64,000 nt of DNA, taken from contig NC_092520.1 in assembly GCF_037038585.1 (NCBI RefSeq), forward strand, positions 2,983,501 to 3,047,500. The letters run 5' to 3'. Below are positions 41,655 to 53,985 of the stretch, one piece after another (positions within the stretch are counted from its first letter, which is position 1; the number at the start of each line of letters is the position of its first letter). Source of the DNA: Patagioenas fasciata (lineage: Eukaryota; Chordata; Aves; Columbiformes; Columbidae). A program made the translations under genes and the position numbers. The notes below the pieces were generated by a model that saw only the letters and a list, made by a program, of their open reading frames with translations, had not been told where the DNA came from and made no database searches.

Positions 41655-42145
41655 CTGAGCACAGGACACACATGGAGCTGCTGGAGAGGGGCCAGAGGAG
41701 CCCCAGGAATGATGCGAGGCTGGAACAGCTCTGCTGGGAGGACAGGCTGAGAGAGCTGGGGTGTTCAGCTGGAGAAGAGAAGCTCCGGGGAGACCTTAGT
41801 GCGGCCTTTCCAGACTTAAAAGGGGCCTGTAGGAAAGATGGGGACAGACTTTTGAGCAGGGCCTGTTGTGATAGGATAAGGGATGATGGTTTTGAAATAA
41901 AGGAGGGAAAATCAGGCCAGACATGAGGAAGAAATTGTTGCCCCCGAGGGTGGTGAGAGCCTGGCCCAGGTTGGCCAGAGAGGTGGTGGATGAACCATCC
42001 CTGGAGACATCCCAGGCCAGGCTGGACGGGGCTCTGAGCAACCTGAGCTGGTGAAGATGTCCCTGTTCATGGCAGGGGTTGGAATTATTGAGCTTTGAAG
42101 GTCCTTTCCAAACCCACCTTTTCTATGATTTGATGATTCTATGGA
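41655..42145 (+). mobile_element. CR1 LINE 3' end (type B tail)
   Basis: It has the same 5' block as 21545-22066 and 62300-62880 (GAGCTGCTGGAGAGGGGCCA) and ends with CTATGATTTGATGATTCTATG. Confidence 0.9.
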
Positions 42146-42969
42146 GTCTGGGAGCTTTGTACACCTGGAGAATTCACATCAGCAGCTATTGAGATGTGAA
42201 TGTTGAATGCCAGGGAACATCTTATGGTGCAGTGAAAACAGAGGCTTGCCTGGCATTGACCTTCATTTATTGTGTTGCACATCGGGGTGGTCACTTGGCA
42301 CAGCAAAGCCATGAGAGGAACATGATTTCCCGATTCCTGCTGACAATCGGTGAGCACCTGCGTCACATCAAGCCTGGTGGGACTGCTCACCGAAGGAGCT
42401 GCCCTGTTCCTTCTCCATTATCCCCACTCCATCTTCACTCTTCTTCACACCACGTCCTATCCATGCAAATCCAGGGGTAACCAGCTTACGATTGGATTTG
42501 GTGGGGTTAGGAAGTGCAGGAAGATGGCTGTGTTGCTTGTAGATCTTAACAGCCGGTGCGTGGTTCTCAGTTCTCCTGTGGCATCACCATCATACAATCA
42601 CCCTGGGAAGTGGGCAGCAGAGTCCAGAGCATTTAGAAATCCAGGACAGAAACATCTGGATTTTTCCCCAGGGAAGAAGTTGCTGAGAGTACTTTTGAGG
42701 ACCAGAGTTGATCTTGGTGCTGGGAAAGTCTCCTGTGTTCGATTCACATGGTGATCGCCGTAGGGAATTGCGAGGCACCTTACAGAGAAGCAGGTTTGGA
42801 TCTCTGGTGGAGGGAAGAGTAAATGTGGATGCAGCAATGAGAAGAGGCTAAAAGAGCAGTGCCTGAGGGCTGGTGGATCAGGTTTCCATCTACTCTTGCC
42901 ACATTGGTAGAAAGCTCTTAGCCCAACCTCATGAAAGCAAAGGCAAATTGACACATGCATATTGGATAT
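42146..42969. other. Unique intergenic sequence
   Basis: Nothing recognised. A tRNA B-box-like GTTCGATTC at about 42737 has no A box or cloverleaf around it. Confidence 0.5.
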
Positions 42970-43192
42970 TAGGAAGACTGGATATTAGGAAAAGGTTCTT
43001 CACCCAGAGGTGCTGGACACTGGAACAGGCTCCCCAGGGAGGTGTCACGACCCAACCTGACAGTGTTCAAGAAGAGACTGGACAACGTCCTCAGACACAC
43101 GGGGTGAACTGTGGGGTTGTCATTGCAGGGACAGGAGTTGGACTCCATGATCTGTGGGTCCATTCCAGCTCAGGACATGCTATGATTCTAGA
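42970..43192 (+). mobile_element. CR1 LINE tail (type D)
   Basis: It runs from GGATATTAGGAA...GGTTCTTCACC through GACAACGTCCTCAGACACAC to TGCTATGATTCT. It is the fuller sibling of the copy at the window start. Confidence 0.85.
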
Positions 43193-43949
43193 ACATCGTG
43201 ACCCTACACAACTCATGTAGCTTTCAAAATTAAATGTTAGGTGTTTCCTTCATGCCCATGGTGGGAAGAATTACCTGTTAGGAATGGCGCTCTGTTGATG
43301 GTGGAGGTGATGCACAAATCCTCTCCCATGTTACAGGTACAACCTGGGGAGGAGTGGAGTTTTTGTCTCAAGGGTCACTCCAGGAGATCAAATCCATTGT
43401 TCGTTTGGGACAAATGAAGTCAGAAGGGGCAATTTTCTAGTCAAAAGAGAAATCCTCAACACTTAATTTGAAGGAAACATTTTGTTTCTTTTTTTTTGTT
43501 ACACTGTTCTTCTGAACTAAACCAGGGCTTAATGTAGCCTCAAATATCACTTTCAGACAAAGAAAATGAAAACAAATTACAGGCATCAAAACAAACAGCT
43601 TAGTTGGTTTTTCTCCATTTTTGTCTTCATTTTTCATACACAACCCAAATTCAGAAATATCTTCAGTCAATGTCACAGCACCTGTCTTGAAGTAACTATT
43701 TAAGAATTATTTTCTCCCTAATTCCAGCTATTGAAATAATTGGATAAGCTGGAGGCAGATTGGTAAAATGTGGGGTGAATATTGAATCCACTGAGTCACT
43801 GTGTACCTTTGAATCAAGGAATTCCTGATGGGAGGTTGAGCTGCAGTGTTTGCAGGAAGGTCTGTGGTCACGGCATGGAAGGGGCTATGACGTGCTGGGT
43901 CACCAGGCAGCAGGGTGAGGAGACACCCAAAAACCCCTGCAGGAACCAT
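43193..43949. other. Unique intergenic sequence
   Basis: Nothing recognised. Confidence 0.5.
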
Positions 43950-44010
43950 GTAGATGAGGTTCTTAGGGACATGGGTTAGGGCTGGTGTTGGGTTAAGTGT
44001 TGGATTCTGG
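43950..44010 (+). mobile_element. CR1 LINE tail remnant (type A), interrupted
   Basis: It starts GATGAGGTTCTTAGGGACATGG and stops abruptly at 44010, where a second CR1 begins in the same direction. Confidence 0.65.
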
Positions 44011-44803
44011 GCGGGGAAAAAATTAATGAACTAGAACAAGGGCAAGTGTAGAGTCTTGGATCTGGGCAGGAACAACCCCAGGTTCCAGTGTAAGTTGGGG
44101 AAGGAGCTGTTGGAGAGCAGTGTAGGGGAAAGGGACCTGGGGGTCCTGGGGCCAGCAGGGTGAGCATGAGCCAGCACTGGGCCCTTGTGGCCAGGAAGGC
44201 CAATGGTACCTGGGGTGGGTTAGAAGGGGGTGGTCAGTAGGTCAGAGAGGTTCTCCTGCCCCTCTGCTCTGCCCTGGGGAGACAACCCCTGGAATATTGT
44301 GTCCAGTTGTGGCCCCTCAGTTCCAGAAGGACAGGGAACTGCTGGAGAGAGTCCAGCGCAGCCACCAAGATGCTGAAGGGAGTGGAGCATCTCCCGTGTG
44401 AGGAAAGGCTGAGGGAGCTGGGGCTCTGGAGCTGGAGAAGAGGAGACTGAGGGGTGACCTCATTCATGTTTACAGATATAGAAAGGGGGAGTGTCAGGAG
44501 GATGGAGCCAGGCTCTTCTGGGTGACAACCAATGATAGGAGAAGGAGTAATGGGTTCAAATTGGAACACAAGAGATTCCACTTAAATTTGAGAAGAAACT
44601 TCTTCTCAGTGAGGGTGCCAGAGCTTGGCCCAGGCTGCCAAAGGGGGTTGTGGAGTTTCCTACTCTGGAGACATTCAAGACCTGCCTGGACACCTTCCTG
44701 TGGAACCTCATCTGGGTGTTCCTGCTCTGTGGGGGGATTGCACTGGATGATTTTTTGAGGTCCCTTCCAACCCCTGACATTCTGGGATTCTGTGATTCTG
44801 TGG
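44011..44803 (+). mobile_element. CR1 LINE 3' part (type C tail)
   Basis: About 790 bases of ORF2 end and tail, closely similar to 58990-59815 and sharing its small deletions. The reading frame is broken in several places. Confidence 0.9.
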
Positions 44804-45354
44804 ATTCGAAGATCCTGAGGTTTTCTTCCTACCAAAACGACCCTGTGGGTACCACAGGGCTGATGTGGAATTAGTACAAATAAATCATTGTGGACGAGTT
44901 TTCAGAGGAGCACTGGGCATCACGGTACCATGTTCTCCAGCAAGTCCTGTAGGTCCTCCTCACCTCGGCGCTCTTGCTTGAAAAAGAGAAAATTGTGATC
45001 CTAATGTGACCCCTGCATCTCTGGGCCGGCATGGTCACTGTCCTAGGGGTGAGATCAAGGCAAAAACCTCCCCCAGCTTTGATTGCCACCAGGGTTTCTC
45101 TTGCGTGTCCCAGCCCCAGTCCCACGCTCTGGCTCTTGCACTGGGAATAAGCTTCTGGCTGCGTGTGGCTGTGACTGGTGGCTTCCCACGCTTCAAAAAC
45201 TGCCATAAAACCACAAGAATCAGCAGAATCCATGTGCTACTGTCCCTGAGCTCCCTCTGATCCCTGGTGGAGCTAATGCTCGGCCTTGGGAGAAGAATTA
45301 TGTTTTAGGAGGACTTTCTGGATTGTAAGTGTGAGTGAAATGTATGGAAAAGGC
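44804..45354. other. Unique sequence before the inverted duplication
   Basis: Nothing recognised. Confidence 0.5.
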
Positions 45355-46520
45355 TTCACCACAGGAAGAGAGACGAGCGGAAATAGATGGATTTAAAAAT
45401 AGCGGAGACGGAGGAGATGGGCTGGGTGAGATTGAGTAGCTAAAAGAGAGACAGGAGCACAGAGATCAAGTTAACGTGCTGCAGAATTAATTTAGACCTT
45501 GTTGCCACACTGATGGCGAGACACCAGCCCTGGGCAGGGCTTTCCCCTGCCAAGAGTCCCCCCATGCCCGTGGCTCTGCTGCCTCTGCCCGGGGGGTTCC
45601 CCATGGTTCCCACCCGGCTCCACCACAGCCCCTTTCTGAGGAGCACCAGGTCCCAGCTAAACCCACCCAATGTCCCTCTCTGCAGAGCTCAGGGCTGGCA
45701 GGAGACAGAGTCTTGTCCCCCAGGGAACATCTGCTCTTGCTGCTGGAGACCTGGACACCTGCTGCTGCCCTGGGCTGGGGGGAATCCACTCATGGAATCA
45801 CAGAGTCATTTGGGTTGGAAAAGACCTTTAAGATCATTAAGTCCAACACTGCCAAGGCCACCACTACCCCATGTCCCTGAGAACCTCATGTCTGTCTGTC
45901 CAACCCTCCAGGGATGGTGACTCCAGCACTGCCCTGGGCAGCCTGTTCCAATGCCCCACAGCCCTTTGGGGAAGAAATTGTTCCCCACATCCAACCTCAA
46001 CCTCCCCTGGTGCAACTTGAGGCCGTTTCCTCTGCTCCTGGCGCTTGTTCCTGGGGAGCAGAGCCCGACCCCCCCTGGCTCCAAGCTCCTTTCAGGCAGT
46101 TCAGAGATCAGAAGGTCTCCCCTCAGCTCCTGTTCTCCAGCTGAACCCCCAGGTCCCTCAGCCGCTCCCATCACACTTGTGCTCCAGCCCCTCACCAGCT
46201 CCGTTCCCTTCTCTCAACTGGCTCCAGCACCTCAAGGCCTTTCTTGGCCTGAGGGGCCCAAACCTTCCCCCAGGATTCATTGTGAGCCATGGTTCATGTT
46301 GTGGTCTCACTGCTCCCCCCACTGCCCAGCTCCTGTACCATCCATTGGGCTGCTCTGTGCTCCTCTCTCCAGCTTTCCTCTTCCCAGCCTTCCTTTTCCA
46401 GTCCTCTATGGTGTGAGGAGAAGAGCAGATCGAAGAGCCATCCAGGGACAGCCAGCAGATGGTATTTGACATTCCTGATGCCCTGGGAGCTCTGCATTTT
46501 TCTCGTCTCCTGGTTCATTC
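45355..46520 (+). repeat. Inverted duplication, left arm
   Basis: Positions about 45385-45795 match the reverse complement of 47715-48126 at roughly 93 % by eye, with weaker similarity outward to about 45355. After a CR1 insertion, 46278 to about 46520 matches the reverse complement of about 47318-47593 at roughly 75-80 %. The duplicated sequence has no recognised coding content and no relation to CR1. Confidence 0.88.
45797..46277 (-). mobile_element. CR1 LINE 3' part (type A tail) inside left arm of inverted duplication
   Basis: About 480 bases with the octamer end at 45797. It interrupts the left arm of the 45.36-48.13 kb inverted duplication. Confidence 0.9.
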
Positions 46521-47317
46521 TGCTAAGAAAGGCACTCTGACTTCACAAAGTATTATTTAAAATGTGATATATTAGAGTTGACACTAGCAAGTAGGGGATG
46601 ATAGTACAGACGATCCCATGCACCTCCAGATGCTGAGGACCCCAGATTGTGCAGCATGGAATGGATGCCCAAGCAGTACGCAGCACTCTGGGAGATCCTG
46701 TATGTCTTTTCAGGTTTCATCATTTAAAAAACTTTGGTTAATGCTGCTGTTCTGCGAGAGGGCAGAAAGAGGGAGTCCTTCCCCTTCTCTCTCAAGCACC
46801 TACAGGATCCTCTTCTCTTGAAAACAGTTCCCCAGACTGCCCAAATACCAATTTCCAGGAGGACTCTGAGCTGTTCGTCTCTTTCCTGTGATGGGAGGGA
46901 AGGAGAGGCAGGGAGCAGCTGGATCTGCAGGAGCACCTTAGAGGAAAAGCATAAGACAGGAGAGACTTAGAGCAGCTCCCTATTTATTATATAAAATAAT
47001 AAAATAACAGAATAGTTTGGGTTGGAAGAGACCTTCAAAACTCATCCAGTCCAACCCCTGCCATGAGCAGGGACATCTTCATCCAGATCAGGTTGCTCAG
47101 AGCCCCATCCAGCCCGGCCTTGAAGGGGAACAGAAATTATTTCCTCTCTCCTTAACCATTATCGAAACCACAGAAGCTTCGTGCCAGGTCCCTGGTGACT
47201 CAGCCAGCGGAGAGGGTGACACCGTGGGGTCAGAGAGCAGGAGCTTCCCAGGAGTCTGCAGGCAGCCCTTGGCCAGGAGCTGAGGCAGAAAGCCCTGGGC
47301 TGGAGAACATCAGCCCC
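46521..47317. other. Spacer of the inverted duplication
   Basis: About 0.8 kb of unique sequence plus the CR1 tail at 47003-47133. No gene. Confidence 0.5.
47003..47133 (-). mobile_element. CR1 LINE tail (type B)
   Basis: About 130 terminal bases, truncated after the CAGCCCGGCCTTGA block. It lies in the spacer of the inverted duplication. Confidence 0.82.
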
Positions 47318-48140
47318 TCTGCAGAATGATACCAGGACCCAGAAGGGACCAGAGCACATCTGTGAGTCCCAAAGCTCTGGTTTCTGCACCACGAAGGTCA
47401 AAGCCCATCTGCTGCCTGGCCCTGGATGGCTCTTGGGTCTGCTCTCCTTGCACCAGGGAGGACTGAACTGGAAGAGCATGGTTCCCCCAGCAGGTGGAAG
47501 GAAAGACATCACTTTCCTGGAGAGGGAGGCACTGAGGTCTAGGAGCTGGGCAGTGGGGGGAGCAGCGAGACCATAACATGGGACATGGTGCACGATCATA
47601 GAATCATTTTTGTAGGAAGAGACCCTCAAAATCATCAAGTCCAATCATTAACCCAACCCTGACACTAACCCATGTCCCTGAGAACCTCATCTCTGCCTCT
47701 TTTAAACACCTTGATGAGTGGATTCCCCCCAGCCCAGGGCAGCAGCAGGCGTCCAGGTCTCCAGTAACCAGGGGAGACATTCCCTGGGGGACAAGACTCT
47801 GTCTCCTGCCAGCCCCAAGCTCTGCAGAGAGGGACGTTGGGTGGGTTTAGCTGGGACCTGGTGCTCCTCAGAAAGGGGCTGTGGTGGAGCCGAGTGGGAG
47901 CCGTGGGGAACCCCCCAGGCAGAGGCAGCAGAGCCACGGGCATGGGGGGACTCTTGGCAGGGGAAAGCCCTGCCCAGGGCTGGTGTCTCACCACCAGTGT
48001 GACAACAAGGTCTAAATTAATCCTGTAACATGTTAACTTGATCTCTGTGCTCCTGTCTCTCTGTTAGCTACCAAATCTCACCCAGCCCATCTTCTCTGTC
48101 TTTACTATTTTTAAATCCATCTGTCTCCCCACCTTGTGTC
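47318..48140 (-). repeat. Inverted duplication, right arm
   Basis: Mirror copy of the left arm, separated from it by about 0.8 kb. The 120-base CR1 at 47594-47714 sits within a few bases of the position where the left arm carries its CR1. Confidence 0.88.
47594..47714 (-). mobile_element. CR1 LINE tail (type A) inside right arm of inverted duplication
   Basis: About 120 bases, 5'-truncated at TTTTAAACACCTTG. Relative to the duplicated sequence it is oriented opposite to the CR1 in the left arm. Confidence 0.85.
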
Positions 48141-48265
48141 TCTTTTTCCTTTGCTGGAGGAAGAAATCGCCCATAGAAGCAAGGGCAGCCCTTTGGGGCC
48201 AATACTGCAGTCACAGAAACACTTTAACACACAGTGTTGGAACCAGTGTGAAGCTCAGAGCATTT

Positions 48266-48428
48266 ATTGGAACAGGCTCCCCAGGGCAGTGGTGGCGTCA
48301 CCATCCTTGGAAGTGTTTAAAAGATGTGGAGATGAGGTTCTCAGGGACATGTTTTACTGTCATGTTAATGGTTGGACTCGATGGTCTTGAGGGTCTTTTC
48401 TAACCAAAATGGTTCTGTGATTTCTGAA
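48266..48428 (+). mobile_element. CR1 LINE tail (type A)
   Basis: It runs from TGGAACAGGCTCCCCAGGGC to AAAATGGTTCTGTGATTTCTG. Only the last 160 bases are present. Confidence 0.85.
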
Positions 48429-49770
48429 TGATGCAAGGAGGAGAAAAGGCCACATCCCACCATGTACCACATCACTGGTGGCTCTGGGTATGTGCAATTT
48501 AATCCCTGGTGTCAGGATGATGGTATTGGTGGTATCTGCTGCGCGCTCTATTTTGGATTGTTGGTCCTTTTGGGTGGAAAAAGCAAGGTCCAGGCATTTT
48601 CTGGGTATCCCAATGCAGTTCAGAATGGGTGTCTATATTGAGAAGAGGGATGTGCTGCTCTCTCTTGCTGTAGCTGTTGGTCACTACTCCATGAGGTGCC
48701 AGATCTCCTGCTTCTGGGGCATGTCCATGTGTCCTTGTAGGGTGCACAGACTTAACCCAGTCAGCAAGAAAGAGCTTTAGCAGGGGATGGGAAGGGCTGG
48801 ATTCCTACAAGGAACTAGCAATTGAAAAGAAAAAGGGGCTGATCCAAAACTCCAGCCTCACACCAAACTCAGACCAGAGAGGGAGACTTTTGGCTTGTAG
48901 GGAAGCGTTTTATTTTCTTTCATTAGCTCGATCTGAACTGGATGAGGACCAAACATTTTTCTCAATCGCCAGCGAACCCTGAGCCGTGCAGTGCATGATC
49001 GGAGCTGACAGCCCCAGCGGTGTCGGCGCAAACGCCAGCAAAACATCCCGATCGACCTGAAAATCCCCTGCAGATCTGACACGAAACATTTCATGCTCGC
49101 GTAACGGACATTTTAAACAAAACACCAGGAGAAGTTCTTGCTCAAATCCCCTCCTAACTTTGCAATTGCTAGTGGTTATGAAAATCCCTGCAGAGTAACT
49201 CAGGGCTGCACTAACATTGAAATAACCAACTGAAGCGGTAAGTTTTACCCCAAATATATTCAGACCAGAGCAATTAGAGCCTGCCATGATTATTACAGCC
49301 TGTCTGTGATGATTTACAAGGCGTCTGAGTGCTTATGCACACATCTCTGGGTGCCTCACGCTTGTCTTTCTTAAGGACACGATACTTCCCACGGGGAACC
49401 GCTGCATGAAGGGGGAATTAAAGGCACATGGTATTCACTGATACGATTCATCCACAGACTGACTTCTCAAGGAGCAGCAGCTCAGGGTCTCATCTTTGAG
49501 GGATGATCTGCCTTATCGTGACATGGCAGCTCCCCCAGGGAAAGCCAACGCTGCACCTTGCCTCGGAGACAGCTGCCATTTGTTCCGGAGCTGGATTTCT
49601 GCCTCTGTGCAAAGCGGTGGTGAGACGTGGGGTCAGAGGGATGAGCCAGGCGGCATAAAGGAGGCAGAGGTGAGGCTTCACATTTCCAACATCTCTCCTG
49701 CAACCACTCCAACATTGCATCCCAACCCAGCCTGGAAGGCAGGTCCCAACCCCACTAGGGATTTGCCTTA
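48429..49770. other. Unique intergenic sequence, candidate conserved element
   Basis: No exon is seen. The part at about 48890-49330 has many retained CpGs and balanced composition and no repeat similarity, which would fit a conserved non-coding element. This is unproven. Confidence 0.45.
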
Positions 49771-50290
49771 TAGAATCATAGAGCAGTTTGGATTGGAAGG
49801 GACCTTCCAAGCTCATCTGGTGCCACCCCTGCCATGAGCAGGGACATCTTCACCAGCTCAGGTTGCTCAGAGCCCTGTCCAGCCTGGCCTGGGATGTCTC
49901 CAGGGATGGTTCATCCACCACCTCTCTGCCCAACCTGGGCCAGGCTCTCACCACCCTCAGGGTAAAAAATTTCTTCCTCGTGTCCAGCCTGAATCTCCCC
50001 TCTTTTAGTTTAAAACCATGAACTCTTGTCCTATCACAACAGGCCCTGCTCAAAAATCTGTCCCCATCTTTCTCATTGGCCCCCGTTAAGCACAGAAAGG
50101 CCACACTAAGGTCTCCCTGGAGCTTCTGTTCTCCAGCTGAACACCCCAGCTCTCTCAGCCTGTCCTCCCAGCAGAGCTGTTCCAGCCTCGCATCATTCCT
50201 GGGGCTCCTCTGGCCCCTCTCCAGCAGCTCCATGTGTGTCCTGTGCTGAGGACCCAGAGCTGGACCAGCACTGCATGGGGGTCCTACCAG
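49771..50290 (-). mobile_element. CR1 LINE 3' end (type B tail)
   Basis: About 520 bases, mirror orientation of 41655-42145. The minus-strand frame spelling MELLERGQRSPRNDARLEQL is a CR1 ORF2 relic. Confidence 0.9.
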
Positions 50291-50763
50291 AGATGTGCAA
50301 AGGGATGTATGATCAGCTCTATTTCATGCCTGGATATGTGCTTGCAACCCACCCTGCAAACCTCTCTGCAACCACTGTCTCTTTTCCCTGCGGAGGCTGT
50401 TCCACCTTGAAACCCTAAAGCCTTTTGCTTGCAAACACTTTATTTCCATCCTCTTGGCTCCCATCCATTTGTCCTATAAACGGAAAGGCTTAGCCAGACA
50501 CTGCTGCACATTTAGGGCTGTGTGACCATGAGATTTACTGAAGCAAACCAAGTCAGCTGATCCAGCCCGGCACACTCATTAAACGAATTATTTTCCACTG
50601 ACATTCAATCTGTGTCTGCATTGAGTGGGGGAAAAAGAAAAAAAAGGTGAGTTGGTATGTTTTGTGTAATTGGTGAATGGAAAGCACAGCAACCATCAAA
50701 CCAGGCAATGGGGTCACATCTCTGCCATAACTCTGATTATCTGCTGTACTTTTTATCAGGGAG
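50291..50763. other. Unique intergenic sequence
   Basis: Nothing recognised. Confidence 0.5.
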
Positions 50764-51036
50764 TGTAGCGATAGGATGAAGAGTAACAGTTATGAACCAA
50801 AAGAGAGTGTATTTAGACTAGATATAGGGAAGAATATTTTACTGTAAAGGTGGTGAGACGCTGTCCCAGGTTGGCCAGAGAGGTGGTGGATGAACCATCC
50901 CTGGAGACATCCCAGGCCAGGCTGGACGGGGCTCTGAGCAACCTGAGCTGGTGAAGATGTCCCTGCTCATGGTAGGGGTGGCGCTGGATGAGCTTGGAAG
51001 GTCCCTTCCAACCCAAATTGTTCTATGATTCTACCT
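50764..51036 (+). mobile_element. CR1 LINE 3' end (type B tail)
   Basis: About 270 bases from GCGATAGGATGAAGAGTAAC to TTGTTCTATGATTCTA, with more substitutions in the 5' part. Confidence 0.87.
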
Positions 51037-51529
51037 GCAGCTGGAGTAATGCACTTGCCAATGTACTCATCCCATATGGGGGGACAGACACCCATCAGCT
51101 CTGAGCTCGTGTGGAGAACATCAGGAGAAGGAGATGGCTGGGGGACTCTGGCTGATCACAATGTGTTTAAGTTTGTGGTGCTGCATGAGCGAAGGTAAAT
51201 GAGATCTCTGGAGGCATCTGGAGGGATGTTCTAAGCAGATCAGAGAAGATATAGAGCTGTGGCACAGACCCTTTAGGATACCTTCTCCTGCACAGTCATT
51301 TGCTGGTGGCACAGAGAGATGAGCCAAATCCTTGGAGGAGCAAAACTCTGGCTGTCAGAGACTGATTTGCACACCCAGGGGGCCTGACAGAGCAGGCATG
51401 TGAATTCAAGCATCCAAAGGCTGATCTAGTGCTCTAAATGCTCAACTATCCTCCACCCTGACCTGCCGGTCCCATGTTGAATCTACAGAGCTCTGCCCAT
51501 GAAGGCTCATCTCCATGTGCTATTCTTGA
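51037..51529. other. Unique intergenic sequence
   Basis: Nothing recognised. Confidence 0.5.
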
Positions 51530-51782
51530 CACAGAATGGTTTGGCTTGGAAGGGACCTTCACAGCTTCCTCAGTGCCACCCCTGCCATGAGCAGGGACAT
51601 CTTCACCAGCTCAGGTTGCTCAGAGCCCCGTCCAGCCTGGCCTGGGATGTCTCCAGGGATGGTTCATCCACCACCTCTCTGGCCAACCTGGGCCAGGCTC
51701 TCACCACCCTTATTGTAAAACATTTCTTCCTCATGTCTGGCCTGAATCTCCCTCCTTTAGTCTAAAACCATCACCCCTTGAT
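51530..51782 (-). mobile_element. CR1 LINE 3' end (type B tail)
   Basis: The reverse complement matches the type B terminal 250 bases. The octamer end is reduced to a single ACAGAATGG. Confidence 0.88.
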
Positions 51783-53276
51783 GGTGTTGATGCTGTTGAT
51801 GTGAAAAAAAAGTCAGCATCATCCTGCGATGCAAGTCTTGCAAACAGTCTCCTGTTGTGTGCCTTGAAGAGCCTTTGACTGGTGAGCTACATGGAGCCTG
51901 GTGTAGATATCAAAACAGGAAGACCAACAAGAGACTTGGAATAAAGTAATTGGAGAGACTGCAAATCAGAAAGGTGTGATTTCTGGGGAAAAAATTGACT
52001 GAAATAAGATTTTTAGCCAGAAGAAACCAAGTGGAAACATGAAACAGTCTTCAAATACAGAGAAAAGGTCATACAATGAGGAAAGGAACCACCTTTTCCA
52101 TGCCCAGGATGCATAGGAGGAGATGTTACAGGCTTAAATCCTACCAAGGTCAGACATCAGGGAAAAATGTGAAGGATAAAGTGAGGGGGCTTGCATGTTG
52201 CATTGCTGGAGGTCTTAAAGCACATGGGAGATAAACACGTAGCATAGCTGGGCCTGCCTGGGGCAAGGGATGTCTCGGTGGCTTTTAGAGCGCTGTGTGA
52301 TTCCAAGTGAAAATGATGTGTTTAGTCTAGGAAAACAAAGGATGAGACATCGCTGTCTGTAAATATGTGGGGAGTCTGAGAGGGAAGGGGTAATAAACAC
52401 ATTGGGGAAAAAATAAAAGGAAAATAACAGACAATTTTGGGACAGTATGGACTAGCCTGGGTGATGGCTGGGCAAGAGGAGGACTCTGAGCATCAGAAAG
52501 TCCGGTTTATGGCAGCAAGGACCTTCTCTGCCTCCAAAAATGGGGAACTGAGAAAACCAGACTCACTGAAGGAAAAGCTCAGCAGGTTCTGGGTGAGGTT
52601 ACACATCCTGGTGCACATGAGAACTGCTCCCAGGTTTCCAAATTCCTGTTAAACTCTGAAGGAAGCTCAGTGAAAACAACTGCGGAAGGCCCTGAATTTT
52701 GTATGGTTTCAACATAGGATTATAGTTTCGACACACCTCAGGCCTGCTGTGATGGTGGAACGTGTCTTCTAGTGATCAATAGAGTCAAATCCCAACCAGC
52801 ACAAGCCATGATTGGGACTGCAACATCTGGCCCAGCTCCGGCAGGACCATCCTGGCTGCTGTGTCCCTGTATGTTGGTGACCTCTCTCATATTTTATTGC
52901 AAATGCGGTTCACATCTGGACACTTTCCTTTCATCTTCAGCTTTCCAAGATCTCCTTTCAGGTTCTGCAACTTATGTTCCCCTTCAGAAATCAAAGCTTG
53001 TCCCTGAGGATACCCTAGACCTACATCAGCAGTGTAAATCACACAATGGTTGGATTTATTGCTGAATAACTGGATTAAGGATGTGTACCACACTGGCAGT
53101 TGCTGCAGCGTCAGTATTGGCAGCTCCTGCTGATGTGGGCTGCAGGACTGGGGTGTGCTCTGTGGCTACATCAAGAGGAAGGTTCTCCTGTCATGGGTTT
53201 GCTGCTTGTCTCGAAGGAGAAATGGAAGCGGAGGGTGAGTAACTGTAGCGTACCCAGATGAGGGACGTGGTTATCC
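51783..53276. other. Unique intergenic sequence
   Basis: Nothing recognised in 1.5 kb. Confidence 0.5.
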
Positions 53277-53497
53277 TATGAATCATAGAACTGTTTGGGT
53301 TGAAGGACCTTCTCAGCTCCCCCAGTGCCACCCCTGCCGTGAGCAGGGACATCTTCACCAGCTCAGGTTGCTCAGAGCCCCGTCCAGCCTGGCCTGGGAT
53401 GTCTCCAGGGATGGTTCATCCACCACCTCTCTGGCCAACCTGGGCCAGGCTCTCACCACCCTCAGGGCCAACAATTTCTTCTTCATATTTAGGGAAT
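53277..53497 (-). mobile_element. CR1 LINE tail (type B)
   Basis: The type B terminal 220 bases, 5'-truncated after CAACAATTTCTTCTTCAT. Confidence 0.88.
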
Positions 53498-53726
53498 CAT
53501 GGGCTACCTGACAGTGTGGTCATCCCTTGGTTTATCCTTCTTCACACGTTGCCTGTTGCCTATGCACATGGAGATAATCTGAGATTGAAAAAAGACTCAA
53601 GGCTTCCTGAGAGGGCTGAGGACCCTCACTGTACCTTGCCCAGCCCTGGTGATCACAAAAGCCCTGGCTGCACCTAGGGGCTATCACCGGGGCAATTTGC
53701 TTATGAGGTATCTATCTCATGAAGTC

Positions 53727-53985
53727 ACAGAATCATAGAATCATTTTGGTTGGAAAAGACCCTCAAGATCACCGAGTCCAAGCATTCCCCCACCCCTGGC
53801 ACTGCCCCATGTCCATAAGAACCTCATCTCCATCTGTCCAACCCCTCCAAGGATGGTGACCCTGGGCAGCCTGTTCCAATGCCTCACAGCCCTTTGGGGA
53901 AGAAATGGTTCCCCAGATCCAATCTCAACCTCCCCTGGCGCAACCTGAGGCCGTTTCCTCTGCTCCTGGCGCTTGTTCCTTGGAG
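53727..53985 (-). mobile_element. CR1 LINE 3' end (type A tail)
   Basis: About 260 bases, with a small deletion where CTCCAGCACTGCC is expected before the CTGGGCAGCCTG block. Confidence 0.87.

Noticed and set aside
42730-42745. tRNA B-box-like GTTCGATTC
   Set aside because: No A box at the right distance, no acceptor stem and no cloverleaf.
47665-47994. Minus-strand frame beginning MVRHQP, like the start of GDPD5
   Set aside because: Only about six residues agree. The rest is the inverted-duplication sequence and shows no membrane segments or phosphodiesterase domain.
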